Origin: Brevibacillus sp042683565
GTDB taxonomy: Bacteria; Bacillota; Bacilli; Brevibacillales; Brevibacillaceae
Reading direction: 5' to 3'
Length of the DNA stretch: 64,000 nt
Assembly: GCF_042683565.1 (NCBI RefSeq)
Contig: NZ_JBHUJW010000011.1
Location: forward strand, 117,290-181,289
The notes beneath the pieces were generated by a model. The model had not been told where the DNA came from. It saw nothing but the letters and a program-made list of their open reading frames with translations, and did no database searches. The translations under genes and the position numbers were made by a program. Each line of letters begins with the position of its first letter. The first letter of the stretch is position 1. Shown here one piece after another: positions 33,638-42,931 of this stretch.

Positions 33638-33919
33638 ATGCTGACGGTGTTTATCGAATACAGGCTCGATGCCGCCAAGCGATCGGCAGCGCTGGCACAG
33701 CTCGCAGGAATGGCAGATCGGCTGGCTGCCCTGGGAGCAACCGGCTACCGCTGCATGGAGGGTATCGACCAGCCGGGATTGTTCGTCGAGTCATTCGCGG
33801 TCTCTTCTGCCGAACAGTACGAGCAGATCAAGGCGTGGCGACAGGCGGACGAAGCCTTTTGCGATTGCGTAGCGGGAGGAGCTGCCAAGCTGCACGTCTG
33901 GGCATTCCGCGACATCTAA
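33638..33919 (+). CDS. Hypothetical protein, possible ferredoxin-like dimeric fold
   Basis: A 93-residue soluble protein starting MLTVFIEYRLDAAKRSAALA. The beta-alpha-beta-beta-alpha pattern with a GIDQPGLFVESFAV strand pair resembles small dimeric alpha/beta-barrel or NIPSNAP-like proteins, but I do not recognise the family. GGGAGG lies about 7 nt before the ATG. mutY starts 31 nt downstream on the same strand, so the two are probably one transcript. Confidence 0.65.
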   Translation: MLTVFIEYRLDAAKRSAALAQLAGMADRLAALGATGYRCMEGIDQPGLFVESFAVSSAEQYEQIKAWRQADEAFCDCVAGGAAKLHVWAFRDI

Positions 33920-33950
33920 CGATAACGAAAAAGGAGCATTCATACCAAAA

Positions 33951-35054
<1,104 letters not shown>

Positions 35055-35136
35055 GAACGACGCACCGCAAAAGCGGAAAGTCCGGGGTGCCAATGCAATA
35101 GTTCTCGGTGCCATTTCACCGGAAGATCACTTTCTC

Positions 35137-35195
35137 AAAAAAAACGGGGCTGTCCAGAAAGTCAGTGTAAACTGACTGGTGGACGCCCCGTTTTT
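35137..35195. repeat. GGGGCTGTC-type hairpin repeat, copy 1 (also a terminator)
   Basis: A long imperfect palindrome: AAAACGGGGC-t-GTCC ... AGTCAGT-GTAA-ACTGACT ... GGACGCCCCGTTTT, followed by T on the + strand and preceded by an A run. It can terminate both mutY (+) and the small-ORF cluster (-). Its ends and core match the hairpin at 53131-53174 in opposite orientation, so both may derive from the same mobile or repeat family. Confidence 0.75.
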
Positions 35196-35264
35196 AGCGG
35201 CCGCCTCGGAAGCGCGCAACCAAGCGGTCATGCCCTCCGGGTTCGGCAGGTTGCCGCCGCTTGT

Positions 35265-35432
35265 TTATGACCGGAACCAAAATTCCGGATATTGACAGGC
35301 GATCATGCGCTGTCTTTCTTCCATCTGGGCAATCGCCAGCTTTTGCTTGTATTTTGCTTCCTGCTGCGCAGTAGTCAACTTCCGCTTTTCAATGGAAATG
35401 GTAATCGAGAAAAAAATCAAGGGAATGTACAT
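35265..35432 (-). CDS. YrzI-like small protein (55 aa)
   Basis: A 55-residue ORF with AGGAGGG 8 nt before the ATG. The N-terminal MYIPLIFFSITISIEKRK is a short hydrophobic segment followed by basic residues, as in the YrzI family of small Bacillus proteins. The C-terminal half is a charged helix (QQEAKYKQKLAIAQMEERQR). It is the last of four tiny ORFs on this strand and is followed by a terminator hairpin. Function is unknown. Confidence 0.65.
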   Translation of the reverse strand: MYIPLIFFSITISIEKRKLTTAQQEAKYKQKLAIAQMEERQRMIACQYPEFWFRS

Positions 35433-35466
35433 GCTATCTCCCTCCTATCTGTACGGAATTGGTCAG

Positions 35467-35535
35467 TCAGCCGCCGTCTATCGATTTGACCCCTGTAAAT
35501 CTCATCATCTGACGCTTTCTTTTGTTGTTTTTCAT
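35467..35535 (-). CDS. Tiny basic ORF (22 aa)
   Basis: Encodes MKNNKRKRQMMRFTGVKSID followed by GG and a stop. A perfect AGGAGG core lies 9 nt before the ATG. It starts 37 nt after the end of the YrzI-like ORF at 35573 and ends 34 nt before the next YrzI-like ORF. Translation is suggested only by the ribosome binding site and position. It could be a peptide, or a translated spacer with regulatory function. Confidence 0.4.
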   Translation of the reverse strand: MKNNKRKRQMMRFTGVKSIDGG

Positions 35536-35572
35536 AAAAATCATCCCTCCTGAACGTTATTGGGTCGTGGTA

Positions 35573-35725
35573 TTAGATGCGGATCATCAGCTGTGCGGCT
35601 TCGAGAGCTTGAGCCTCGGCGCGCTGCTCCAGATAACGGGAGCGCTCGTAAGCGGCGATGCGCTGGGCCGGTTTCGGCTGGTTGCGCTCGATTTTGATGG
35701 TAAAGAACAAAAAGTGAAGTACCAT
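35573..35725 (-). CDS. YrzI-like small protein (50 aa)
   Basis: A 50-residue ORF starting MVLHFLFFTIKIERNQPKPA, which matches the YrzI pattern of a short hydrophobic segment ending in a basic stretch. The rest is a charged helix (AYERSRYLEQRAEAQALEAA). GAGGAGGTG lies 8 nt before the ATG. It is related in layout to the ORF at 35265-35432, suggesting a duplicated pair. Function is unknown. Confidence 0.65.
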   Translation of the reverse strand: MVLHFLFFTIKIERNQPKPAQRIAAYERSRYLEQRAEAQALEAAQLMIRI

Positions 35726-35780
35726 GTGCAATCACCTCCTCTCAAATAAAATGGTAAAAAATGGATGATATTAAGCACAG

Positions 35781-35807
35781 AAAAACCGCAAAACAACGTC
35801 ATGCGGT
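35781..35807 (-). terminator. Weak terminator-like hairpin after the 31-aa ORF
   Basis: On the minus strand the stem ACCGCA / TGCGGT is followed by TTTT, about 100 nt past the 31-codon ORF. This would set that ORF apart from the three downstream. Confidence 0.4.
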
Positions 35808-35904
35808 CTCGGAGAAAAGCCTGCTGATTAGAAAAGACCACAAGCTGCAACGCCTGGGGTCTGGTATTTGACGAAAAGAAAATGTCGAAGATACGAATGA
35901 ACAA

Positions 35905-36000
35905 CTACAATTCGTCGATCCAGGAGGCGCTGCCGTATTCAGTTTTACTTGCCAGAGGGCGATCCATAAATACAGTACGAACAATTTGCAGTGTTAGCAT
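35905..36000 (-). CDS. Small ORF of 31 aa
   Basis: Encodes a 31-residue peptide starting MLTLQIVRTVFMDRPLASKT and ending WIDEL. AAGGAGG lies about 10 nt before the ATG, one of the best ribosome binding sites in the region. I do not recognise the sequence. It is the first of four tiny ORFs on the minus strand between mutY and the GNAT gene, a place where B. subtilis carries small sporulation genes (sspE, ygaB). Confidence 0.45.
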   Translation of the reverse strand: MLTLQIVRTVFMDRPLASKTEYGSASWIDEL

Positions 36001-36374
36001 ATTGTTGTGCCTCCTTTCTTTGGTGTAGTCGTGTGCAAAACGTATTCTTAGAATATGGGAAATTTTTCTTCATGTAAAGCACTTTTTGCCCAACTTCCAA
36101 AAGTAAATGAATTCTGACAAATTAAAGGGAGGACATGCTGCCGTTTCCCTGGCGGAGGGAGGGCTTGCCGGACGCAGCGCGAGGGAGCATGTGCTTCCTT
36201 GCGAATGGGTAGCGCGAGCAGGAGGGGAGTTGTATAATTAACTTCTGGTGGAAAAGGATGCGTTCTCGCTGGCGGTATTGCTTGCGGGGACGGCAGACTC
36301 GACCTGCTGACGGACAAGACAAAGTTGTGTAAGTGGTGTACAATAGTAGAAGAAGGCTACGAAGGAGGCAACGT
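36001..36374. other. Intergenic region between the small ORFs and the GNAT gene
   Basis: I see no supported gene here. A TACAAT -10-like hexamer at 36339-36344 may start the GNAT-ntdP-ygaD transcript. The middle part is GC-rich without recognised structure. Confidence 0.35.
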
Positions 36375-36788
36375 ATGCTGATTCGTCCGTTTCGACTCGG
36401 TGACTATGCGGCTATTACAAGCATCTGGCGGGAAACCGGTTTGGACCAATCGGAGGCGGAGTCGTTGAACGATTTGGCCCAACAATTGGCGTGGGACAGC
36501 GATTTGGTGATGGTTGCAGAAAAAGAAGGAAGGGTGGTCGGGGTCGTCGTAGGCACCATTGATGGGTCTCGCGCCTTTTTTTACCGGCTGGCCGTTTTAC
36601 CAAGTGAACAAGGAACAGGCATTGGCAGACAACTGGTGGAAGCAATCGAGAAGCGATTCAAGCAACGAGGCGTCAATCGAGTTCTGATTATGGTGAATCA
36701 GGATAACCCAGAAGTTCTGCCATTTTATCATTCACTTGGCTATGAGGTGCAAAAATATGTTACACTTTCCAAAAAACTCTCTTCCTAA
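36375..36788 (+). CDS. GNAT family N-acetyltransferase
   Basis: A 137-residue acetyltransferase. The acetyl-CoA loop is RLAVLPSEQGTGIGRQLVEA, preceded by the VVGVVVGTIDGSRAFFY strands, and the C-terminal LPFYHSLGYEVQ motif is typical of the fold. The acceptor is unknown. GGAGG lies 6 nt before the ATG at 36375. It lies about 50 nt upstream of ntdP, possibly in one operon. Confidence 0.85.
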   Translation: MLIRPFRLGDYAAITSIWRETGLDQSEAESLNDLAQQLAWDSDLVMVAEKEGRVVGVVVGTIDGSRAFFYRLAVLPSEQGTGIGRQLVEAIEKRFKQRGVNRVLIMVNQDNPEVLPFYHSLGYEVQKYVTLSKKLSS

Positions 36789-36836
36789 AGGAGGCTTGTC
36801 CCCATTCAAATAGTGAAGAGAAGAAAGGGGAGAGTC

Positions 36837-37373
36837 ATGTCGCCAACTCCGGGCTCCAATATCCGCATTGAAAGTTATAAACACGACCATTCGCTGCACC
36901 GCATTTGGGACAAATCCACGTTGATTCATACCAGTGATGCGGTGGTGATTGGGGGAAACGATCGGGTCAAGGTGACAGAAGCAGACGGGCGGGAGTGGCG
37001 TACGCGCGAGCCGGCTATTTGTACGTTCGGCCGGGGGCAGTGGTTCAACACGATTGCCATGATTCGTGACGACGGCATTTACTACTACTGTAACATCGGT
37101 TCGCCATTCAGCATGAAGGGGCAGCTGCTTAGTTACATAGACTACGATCTGGATGTAAAAGTCTATCCTGACATGACGTATTCCATTCTGGACGAAGAGG
37201 AGTTTCTTTTGCACAGCAAGCAGATGAACTATCCTCCCGTCGTCATGGAACAAGTACAGATCGCTTTGAGAGAGGTGCTGGATTGGGTACGTGCGCGGCG
37301 CGGGCCATTTCAAAGCGGTTTCGTTCAACGTTGGTACGAGCGTTATCTTTTAGTACGAGACGATGAGGAATAA
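36837..37373 (+). CDS. ntdP: Nucleoside tri-/diphosphatase (DUF402, YgaC/NtdP family)
   Basis: A 178-residue enzyme of the DUF402 family that hydrolyses nucleoside tri- and diphosphates with a divalent metal. The conserved metal-site region is YYYCNIGSPFSMKGQLLSYI followed by DYDLDVKVYPD. The HSLHRIWDKSTLIHTSD segment is typical of YgaC. The start at 36837 has GGGGAGAG upstream; a GTG eight codons earlier is also possible. It lies upstream of ygaD, as in B. subtilis. A weak AATCCCT/AGGGATT hairpin lies just after the gene. Confidence 0.87.
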   Translation: MSPTPGSNIRIESYKHDHSLHRIWDKSTLIHTSDAVVIGGNDRVKVTEADGREWRTREPAICTFGRGQWFNTIAMIRDDGIYYYCNIGSPFSMKGQLLSYIDYDLDVKVYPDMTYSILDEEEFLLHSKQMNYPPVVMEQVQIALREVLDWVRARRGPFQSGFVQRWYERYLLVRDDEE

Positions 37374-37433
37374 TCCCTTTCCTGTGAATCCGGGGGAGGG
37401 ATTTCCTTGTTTGCAAAGGGGGGCGTGTAAGAT

Positions 37434-39218
37434 TTGAGCATAAGACGTTATTTGACGTACGTCATGCCCTACTGGAAGCAGATTGCAGCTACGATCCTGA
37501 TCGGGATCATCAAGTTTTCCATTCCGCTGCTGCTGCCGCTCCTCATCAAGTACGTCATCGACGACCTGCTTCCCAGTCCCATCCCGCAAGCGGAAAAAAT
37601 GACGAAGCTGTTCTGGCTCATGCTGGGGGCTTTTCTGCTGTTTACTGTCGTCCGCGCCCCTGTGGAGTACATCCGGCAGTATTACGCACAATGGGTATCC
37701 AGCCGAATTTTGTTTGACATCCGCAATCAGCTGTTTTCCCATCTGCAGCGTCTCTCCATGCGCTACTACAACAACACGAAAACGGGGGAGGTCATCTCCC
37801 GTGTCATCAATGACGTGGAATCGACGAAAAGCTTTGTGGAAACGGGACTCATGAACCTGTGGCTCGATCTGATCACCATCGTGCTGGCGCTGGGGATCAT
37901 GTTTTTCATGGACTTCGAGCTTACGGTTGTGGCGGTCGTCGTCTTTCCGCTGTACAGCATTTCCGTCAAATATTTTTACAAGCGTTTGCGCCAGCTGACC
38001 AGAGAACGATCGGCCGCTTTGGCCCGCCTGCAAGGTCATTTGTACGAGCGCGTCAACGGGATGCCGCTCATTCGCAGCTTCGCCCTCGAAGAGCATGAGA
38101 ACAGGCAGTTCGCCAGGGAAAACAACCATTTTCTGCAAAAGGCACTGACGCACACCCGCTGGAATGCCAATACGTTTGCGGTCGTCAATACGGTGACGGA
38201 CATCGCTCCGCTCCTGGTGATTGCCTACGCCGGGTATCAGGTCATCGGCGGTTCGATGAGTGTCGGGACGCTCGTCGCCTTTTACGCGTATCTCGATCGA
38301 CTGTACACGCCGCTGCGCCGGCTCGTCAACTCCTCTACGGTCTTGACGCAGGCGATCGCTTCCATGGACCGGATGTTTGAATTCATGGATGAGTCCTACG
38401 ACATCGTCGACCGGCCGCAGGCAATCGATCTGCCAGTCGATCCGGTGACCAGACGGATTCGCGGCGAGGTGCGGTTTGAAAACGTGTCGTTCCGTTACCG
38501 CGACGATGGCCCGCTCGTGCTGGACGGCATCAACCTGACGATTGAGCCGGGCGAGACCGTCGCGCTCGTCGGCATGTCTGGCGGCGGAAAGTCGTCGCTG
38601 ATTAGCCTGCTGCCGCGTTTTTGGGATGTGACAAAGGGGCGGATCACCGTTGACGGCATCGATGTGCGGGATATTAAGCAGCGCAGCCTGCGCAGCCACA
38701 TCGGGATGGTGCAGCAGGACAACATTTTATTTAGCGAGTCGGCGAAGGTCAACATTTTGATGGGCAATCCGGAAGCGGACGAGGAAGCGGTCGTGCGTGC
38801 GGCGGAAGCGGCGAATGCCCACGAGTTTATCAGCGGGCTGCCCAACGGCTACGACACGGAGCTGGGAGAGCGCGGCGTCAAGCTGTCTGGTGGACAAAAG
38901 CAGCGGATCGCTATCGCGCGTGTATTTCTCCGCGATCCGGGCATTCTGATTTTGGATGAGGCTACTTCCGCTCTGGACCTGGAGTCGGAGCACATGATCC
39001 AGGAGTCGCTGTCCCGCCTGACCAAGGGTCGGACGACGATCATCGTGGCCCATCGCCTGTCGACGATTACCCATGCAGACAAAATCGTGGTGCTGAAAAA
39101 AGGGCGCATCGTCGAGCAGGGCAGGCATGAGGAGCTGTTGGAAAAGCAGGGCGTTTATTACAGCTTGTGGAGCGTGCAGGACCTGGGGAATGCCCCTGTG
39201 CAGGAGCAGGGATCGTAA
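37434..39218 (+). CDS. ygaD: ABC transporter, fused permease and ATPase (YgaD, MsbA-like)
   Basis: A 594-residue half-transporter exporter. Six membrane segments lie within residues 15-300 (with the EVISRVINDVESTKSFVE coupling region). The ATPase domain (about 340-580) has Walker A ALVGMSGGGKSSL, signature LSGGQKQRIAIAR, and Walker B GILILDEATSALD. It probably works as a homodimer exporting lipids or drugs. It starts at TTG 37434 with GGGGGG upstream. ntdP-ygaD order matches B. subtilis ygaC-ygaD. Confidence 0.9.
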   Translation: MSIRRYLTYVMPYWKQIAATILIGIIKFSIPLLLPLLIKYVIDDLLPSPIPQAEKMTKLFWLMLGAFLLFTVVRAPVEYIRQYYAQWVSSRILFDIRNQLFSHLQRLSMRYYNNTKTGEVISRVINDVESTKSFVETGLMNLWLDLITIVLALGIMFFMDFELTVVAVVVFPLYSISVKYFYKRLRQLTRERSAALARLQGHLYERVNGMPLIRSFALEEHENRQFARENNHFLQKALTHTRWNANTFAVVNTVTDIAPLLVIAYAGYQVIGGSMSVGTLVAFYAYLDRLYTPLRRLVNSSTVLTQAIASMDRMFEFMDESYDIVDRPQAIDLPVDPVTRRIRGEVRFENVSFRYRDDGPLVLDGINLTIEPGETVALVGMSGGGKSSLISLLPRFWDVTKGRITVDGIDVRDIKQRSLRSHIGMVQQDNILFSESAKVNILMGNPEADEEAVVRAAEAANAHEFISGLPNGYDTELGERGVKLSGGQKQRIAIARVFLRDPGILILDEATSALDLESEHMIQESLSRLTKGRTTIIVAHRLSTITHADKIVVLKKGRIVEQGRHEELLEKQGVYYSLWSVQDLGNAPVQEQGS

Positions 39219-39292
39219 GGGCATGACATGGCTGATTGCTTTGCGGGTTTGCGCCGTACGGTTCCTGCGTAGAGAGAAGGGAGGCGCATGCA

Positions 39293-40510
39293 ATGGAAGT
39301 ATGGCGGCGCAACTTGTACGTGTTATGTAGTTCCCTGTTTGTCGTCATGATGGGAATGAGTATGATCATGCCGTTTTTGCCGCTGTATATTCAGCAGGAC
39401 TTCGGCATCGAAGACCCGCATCAGGTGACAACGTGGGCAGGGCTTATTTTTGGGGCCAACTTTTTGACGGCCGGTCTCGTTTCTCCCGTCTGGGGGAATC
39501 TCGCAGACAAACACGGGCGCAAGATCATGATTTTGCGCTCCGGCTACTTCATGTCGATCACGGTAGCGCTCACCGGGTTTGCCGGGAGTCTTTGGCAGCT
39601 GCTGGCCTTGCGCCTGATTAACGGGCTTGTCGGGGGGATCATCCCGGCCAGCACCGCCCTGGTCGCGTCGTCTGTCCCGAAGGAGCGAACGGGTTGGGCG
39701 CAGGGGATGCTCCAGTCGTCTGTGACGGCGGGCACGATCATGGGTCCGCTGTTTGGCGGGGTGTTGGCAGGACATATCGGCTTTCGCATGATTTTCGTCA
39801 TTACGGGCTGCTTGCTGCTTTTGGCCACACTGGTCATTACGTTTACGGTAAAAGAGAATTTTGTTCCACCGGAAAAAAAGGACCGGTCCAACCTGCGGGA
39901 AGATTTCCGGATGATCTTCTCGTCAAAGGAGCTGCCGGCGCTCTTTTTTGTAACCGTGATGATTCAGTTCGCTTTGTTCAGCATCGTGCCGGTATTGCCG
40001 ATCTACATCTCCCAGCTGGTCGGCTCGGAAGGCGCCAAGGTCGCGCTGTGGGCAGGGATCGTCCAGGCGGCGATGGGGGTGGCAAACGTCTTCGCATCCC
40101 CGCGTCTGGGGCAGCTGGGTGACCAGTTCGGCTCGCAAAAAGTGCTGCTGTTCGCGCTCGTGGCGGCGGCGGTCATCTTCATTCCGCAAGGGCTGGTCTC
40201 AGCGGTCTGGCAACTGGTCATCCTGCGCTTTTTGCTCGGGCTTTTTCTGGGAGGACTGCTTCCCTCTGTCAACGCCTTGCTGCGCAGAGCGACGCCTGCC
40301 CATATGGTCAGCCGGGTCTACGGCTACAATCAGAGCTTCGTCAGCATCGGCAGCATGCTCGGCCCGATGATCGGCGGCTTTTTGGCAGGCTACGTCAGCA
40401 TCGAGGGCGTCTTCTTCATGACGAGCGTCTTTTTGCTGATCAACGCTGGCTGGGTGTACTACACCTACTTCCGCCGTACTCCTGTACAGGGAACGGGTTC
40501 TGAACTATAA
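39293..40510 (+). CDS. MFS multidrug-type exporter
   Basis: A 405-residue major facilitator protein with about twelve membrane segments. The loop 2-3 motif is VWGNLADKHGRKIM, and the antiporter motif-C-like segment in helix 5 is SVTAGTIMGPLFGG. It resembles the YfmO/Bmr-type DHA1 drug exporters of Bacillus. The ATG at 39293 has GGGAGG upstream. It is followed closely by a truncated MFS gene of a different lineage. Confidence 0.87.
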   Translation: MEVWRRNLYVLCSSLFVVMMGMSMIMPFLPLYIQQDFGIEDPHQVTTWAGLIFGANFLTAGLVSPVWGNLADKHGRKIMILRSGYFMSITVALTGFAGSLWQLLALRLINGLVGGIIPASTALVASSVPKERTGWAQGMLQSSVTAGTIMGPLFGGVLAGHIGFRMIFVITGCLLLLATLVITFTVKENFVPPEKKDRSNLREDFRMIFSSKELPALFFVTVMIQFALFSIVPVLPIYISQLVGSEGAKVALWAGIVQAAMGVANVFASPRLGQLGDQFGSQKVLLFALVAAAVIFIPQGLVSAVWQLVILRFLLGLFLGGLLPSVNALLRRATPAHMVSRVYGYNQSFVSIGSMLGPMIGGFLAGYVSIEGVFFMTSVFLLINAGWVYYTYFRRTPVQGTGSEL

Positions 40511-40530
40511 TTGGAGGTAATTTCCTGGAA

Positions 40531-41232
40531 ATGAGGTGCACCTCCCTTGTGATTGGACGTCGGCTTGAACGATTTGCACCGGCGCATGATAAGAGTGATT
40601 CGGATAAAGGCCATTGGCTGACGGGCTGGCGGTTCATACGCGATGTTCGCACGGTACGTCTGGTCGTCACGCTGGATGTGCTGATGGGCGTAGCCAGCGC
40701 TGTCTGGATCGCGGCGATCATGCTGCCGTTTGTGGTGGAGGAACTGGGAGCAGGGGAGCGGTGGTGGGGTTACATCAACGCAGCCTATATGCTCGGCTCT
40801 ATCGCTGGGAGCGTGCTGCTTTTATCCTTTGCGAACAGGATGAACAGCCAACTGCCGCGCTGGATTGTCGTCGGCATGCTCGGCGCAGGGGGCGTGACCC
40901 TTTGCTTTGGCAGCAGCACACATCCGTTGCTGGCCCTGTTCTTTTCTTTTGTTTTGGGACCGCTTTATCAAATGCTGCTCATTTCCAAGCAAACCGTCCT
41001 GCAGCAGGCTGCGGCAACCGACAGGCTTCCGTACGTCATGTCGGCCAAAGGAGCGATAGATTCTGCAGTCTTTGGCTTTTCCGCCCTGGCCATGGGGGGC
41101 ATCGCCGAATGGCTGGGCACGCGTACGGCGTACTTTTTATCGGCGGGCTTTCTGTGCTTCGCAGCGGTTTTTGCATGGCGGCTGCGTCAGCCGAGCGCAG
41201 CGCCGCCACTGAAGGTAGAACAGATGGAGTGA
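40531..41232 (+). pseudogene. C-terminal half of an MFS transporter (truncated)
   Basis: A 233-residue open frame corresponding to the C-terminal six membrane segments of an MFS permease (GWRFIRDVRTVRLVVTLDVL linker start, then helices with GYINAAYMLGSIAGS). The usual N-terminal half with the A-like motif is absent, and only 20 nt separate it from the preceding MFS gene. GGAGGT lies 13 nt before the ATG, so a half-protein could still be made. It looks like the remnant of an old deletion fusing two tandem transporter genes. Confidence 0.65.
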
Positions 41233-41237
41233 GAGAC

Positions 41238-41783
41238 ATGAAAATACTCGTCTTGCAAGGCAGTTCCCGGGAAAACGGCAATACGGAGCAATTGACACAG
41301 CTCGTGCTGGAGGGGGTGCCGCACACCCAAATCTTGCTGCGCGAAAAGGAGATTCGCCCCATTTGCGATCAGCGGCACGATCCGGAAGGCTTCTCGCCAG
41401 TCGACGATGACTACGACCAGGTCATCCAGGCTGTGCTGGACCATGACGTGCTCATTTTCGCCACGCCGATTTACTGGTACAGCATGTCCGGGCATATGAA
41501 AAACTTCGTCGATCGCTGGTCGCAGACGCTTCGCGACAAGCGCTACAACTTCAAGCTGGCGATGCCGCAGAAGAAGGCGTACGTGATCGCGACAGGCGGC
41601 GATGAGCCACGCGTGAATGGACTGCCGCTCATTCAGCAGTTCCAGTACATTTTCGGCTTTGTCGGCACGCCGTTTGAAGGGTACATTATCGGGCAGGGCA
41701 ACAAGCCGGGAGATGTCCTCGAGGATAAACGGGCGCTGGCGGATGCCAAAATATTGAACGCGATTCTGAAGGCAGAGCAATAG
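41238..41783 (+). CDS. NADPH-dependent FMN reductase / flavodoxin-like oxidoreductase
   Basis: A 181-residue flavodoxin-fold enzyme. The FMN phosphate loop is LQGSSRENGNTEQL at the N-terminus, and the TPIYWYSMSGHMKNFVDRW motif contacts flavin. It is similar to NAD(P)H-dependent oxidoreductases of the YwqN/Azr type. It starts 5 nt after the truncated MFS frame and shares its transcript. The electron acceptor is unknown. A strong terminator follows. Confidence 0.88.
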   Translation: MKILVLQGSSRENGNTEQLTQLVLEGVPHTQILLREKEIRPICDQRHDPEGFSPVDDDYDQVIQAVLDHDVLIFATPIYWYSMSGHMKNFVDRWSQTLRDKRYNFKLAMPQKKAYVIATGGDEPRVNGLPLIQQFQYIFGFVGTPFEGYIIGQGNKPGDVLEDKRALADAKILNAILKAEQ

Positions 41784-41866
41784 GCGACACGCGAGAATGG
41801 CTGCTTGTCTGTCGGGCAGCTCGCCTGTGCAGTCTGCTTTCTGCGCGGAGGCGAATCGAGACAGCG

Positions 41867-41897
41867 AAAGACCGGTAATTGTGTGCCGGTCTTTTTT
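41867..41897 (+). terminator. Terminator of the FMN reductase gene
   Basis: The stem AAAGACCGG / CCGGTCTTT is followed by a T run, about 85 nt after the stop codon. Confidence 0.8.
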
Positions 41898-41960
41898 GGT
41901 GTCTTCGTCGCTTCCCCGGCCCGGCGTACAGGCGAATAAATGCGGTAGCGTGCAAATGAA

Positions 41961-42001
41961 CAAAACCCCTGTTTCAACGCAAAATGCGACTGAAACAGGG
42001 G
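41961..42001 (-). terminator. Terminator of the 3-hydroxyisobutyrate dehydrogenase locus
   Basis: The perfect stem CCCCTGTTTCA / TGAAACAGGGG (41966-41976 / 41991-42001) is followed on the minus strand by TTTTGTT. Confidence 0.8.
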
Positions 42002-42053
42002 CCGTTATTTCCTGCCGTATCCCGTGCAGCCGGACAAAAAATGCTCCGGCTCG

Positions 42054-42908
42054 TTACTTGCTGCCTTCCAAATGCTTGAGGATCGCCATCAGGTCCAGCT
42101 CGCCCAGTCCGCTTTCCAGAGCGTGGCGGTAGCTGGCGTTCGCTGACTCGGCAAGTGGTGTAGATACTCCGGCTTCGCTCGCCAGCCGCAGGTCTTTGGC
42201 CATATGCTTGAGGGCAAAGGCAGCCGGGTAGTCGTCAGCGAGGATGGAGGCTGCTTTCCCCCGGATGAGTGGCGTGCCGACTGCGCTTTCGGAGATGATG
42301 TTCAGCATCTGCTCGGTGCCGATGCCCAGCGAGCGGGCGAACAGAATCGTTTCGGAGACGCCCTGGACGGTGATGCCGAGCAGCAGATTGATCGCCAATT
42401 TGGCAGAAGTGCCTGCGCCGTTGGGGCCGAGATGGAACGCGACTTTGCCGAGCTTGTCCAGGAGCGGCTTGGCTTCTTCGTAGTCCGCCTGTTCTCCGCC
42501 GACCATGATGACGAGAGTGCCTTCCCTGGCAGGCCCTACGCTTCCGGATACAGGGGCATCGAGAAAGCGCATGCCAGCCTCTTGACAGCGTGCTGCGAGA
42601 TTGCGGGACGTCTGTGGAGAGATCGTGCTCATGTCGATTGCCAGCTTGCCCGCGCACGAAGCGGCGAGTATTCCCTCGGGGCCGGTGTAGACTGCGCGCG
42701 CAGCCTCATCGTCACTGACCATTGTAAACAGTATGTCGGATTATTCTACCAGTCGGGAGAGAGAAGGAGCCATGCGCGCGCCCTTGGCGATTAAGGGCTT
42801 CGCCTTTTCCGGAGTGCGGTTCCAGACGGACAGCTCGTAGCCTGCCGCGAGCAGGTTGCTTGCCATCGGAACGCCCATGTTTCCCAAACCGATCCATCCT
42901 ATTTTCAT
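42054..42908 (-). pseudogene. 3-hydroxyisobutyrate dehydrogenase family gene interrupted by an in-frame TAA
   Basis: The reading frame encodes a complete 284-codon NAD-binding dehydrogenase: IGWIGLGNMGVPMASNLLAA at the start, FLDAPVSGSVGPAREGTL with the substrate motif, and catalytic Lys in GTSAKLAINLLL. Codon 56 is TAA (42741-42743), in frame, between LSRLVE and SDILFTMVSDDEA. Family members usually have a short polar residue such as Gln here, so a single CAA-to-TAA change explains it. A downstream ATG at 42722 cannot restore the NAD site. Either a recent pseudogene or a sequencing error. Start chosen from AGGAGAT upstream of 42908. Confidence 0.8.
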
Positions 42909-42931
42909 CGTTGCTATCTCCTTTTTACGCA

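Noticed and set aside
35195..35231. ATG at 35231 (minus strand) with a CGGAGGG site, after the YrzI-like ORF
   Set aside because: The frame runs straight through the terminator hairpin and encodes no plausible protein, so I did not call a fifth small ORF.
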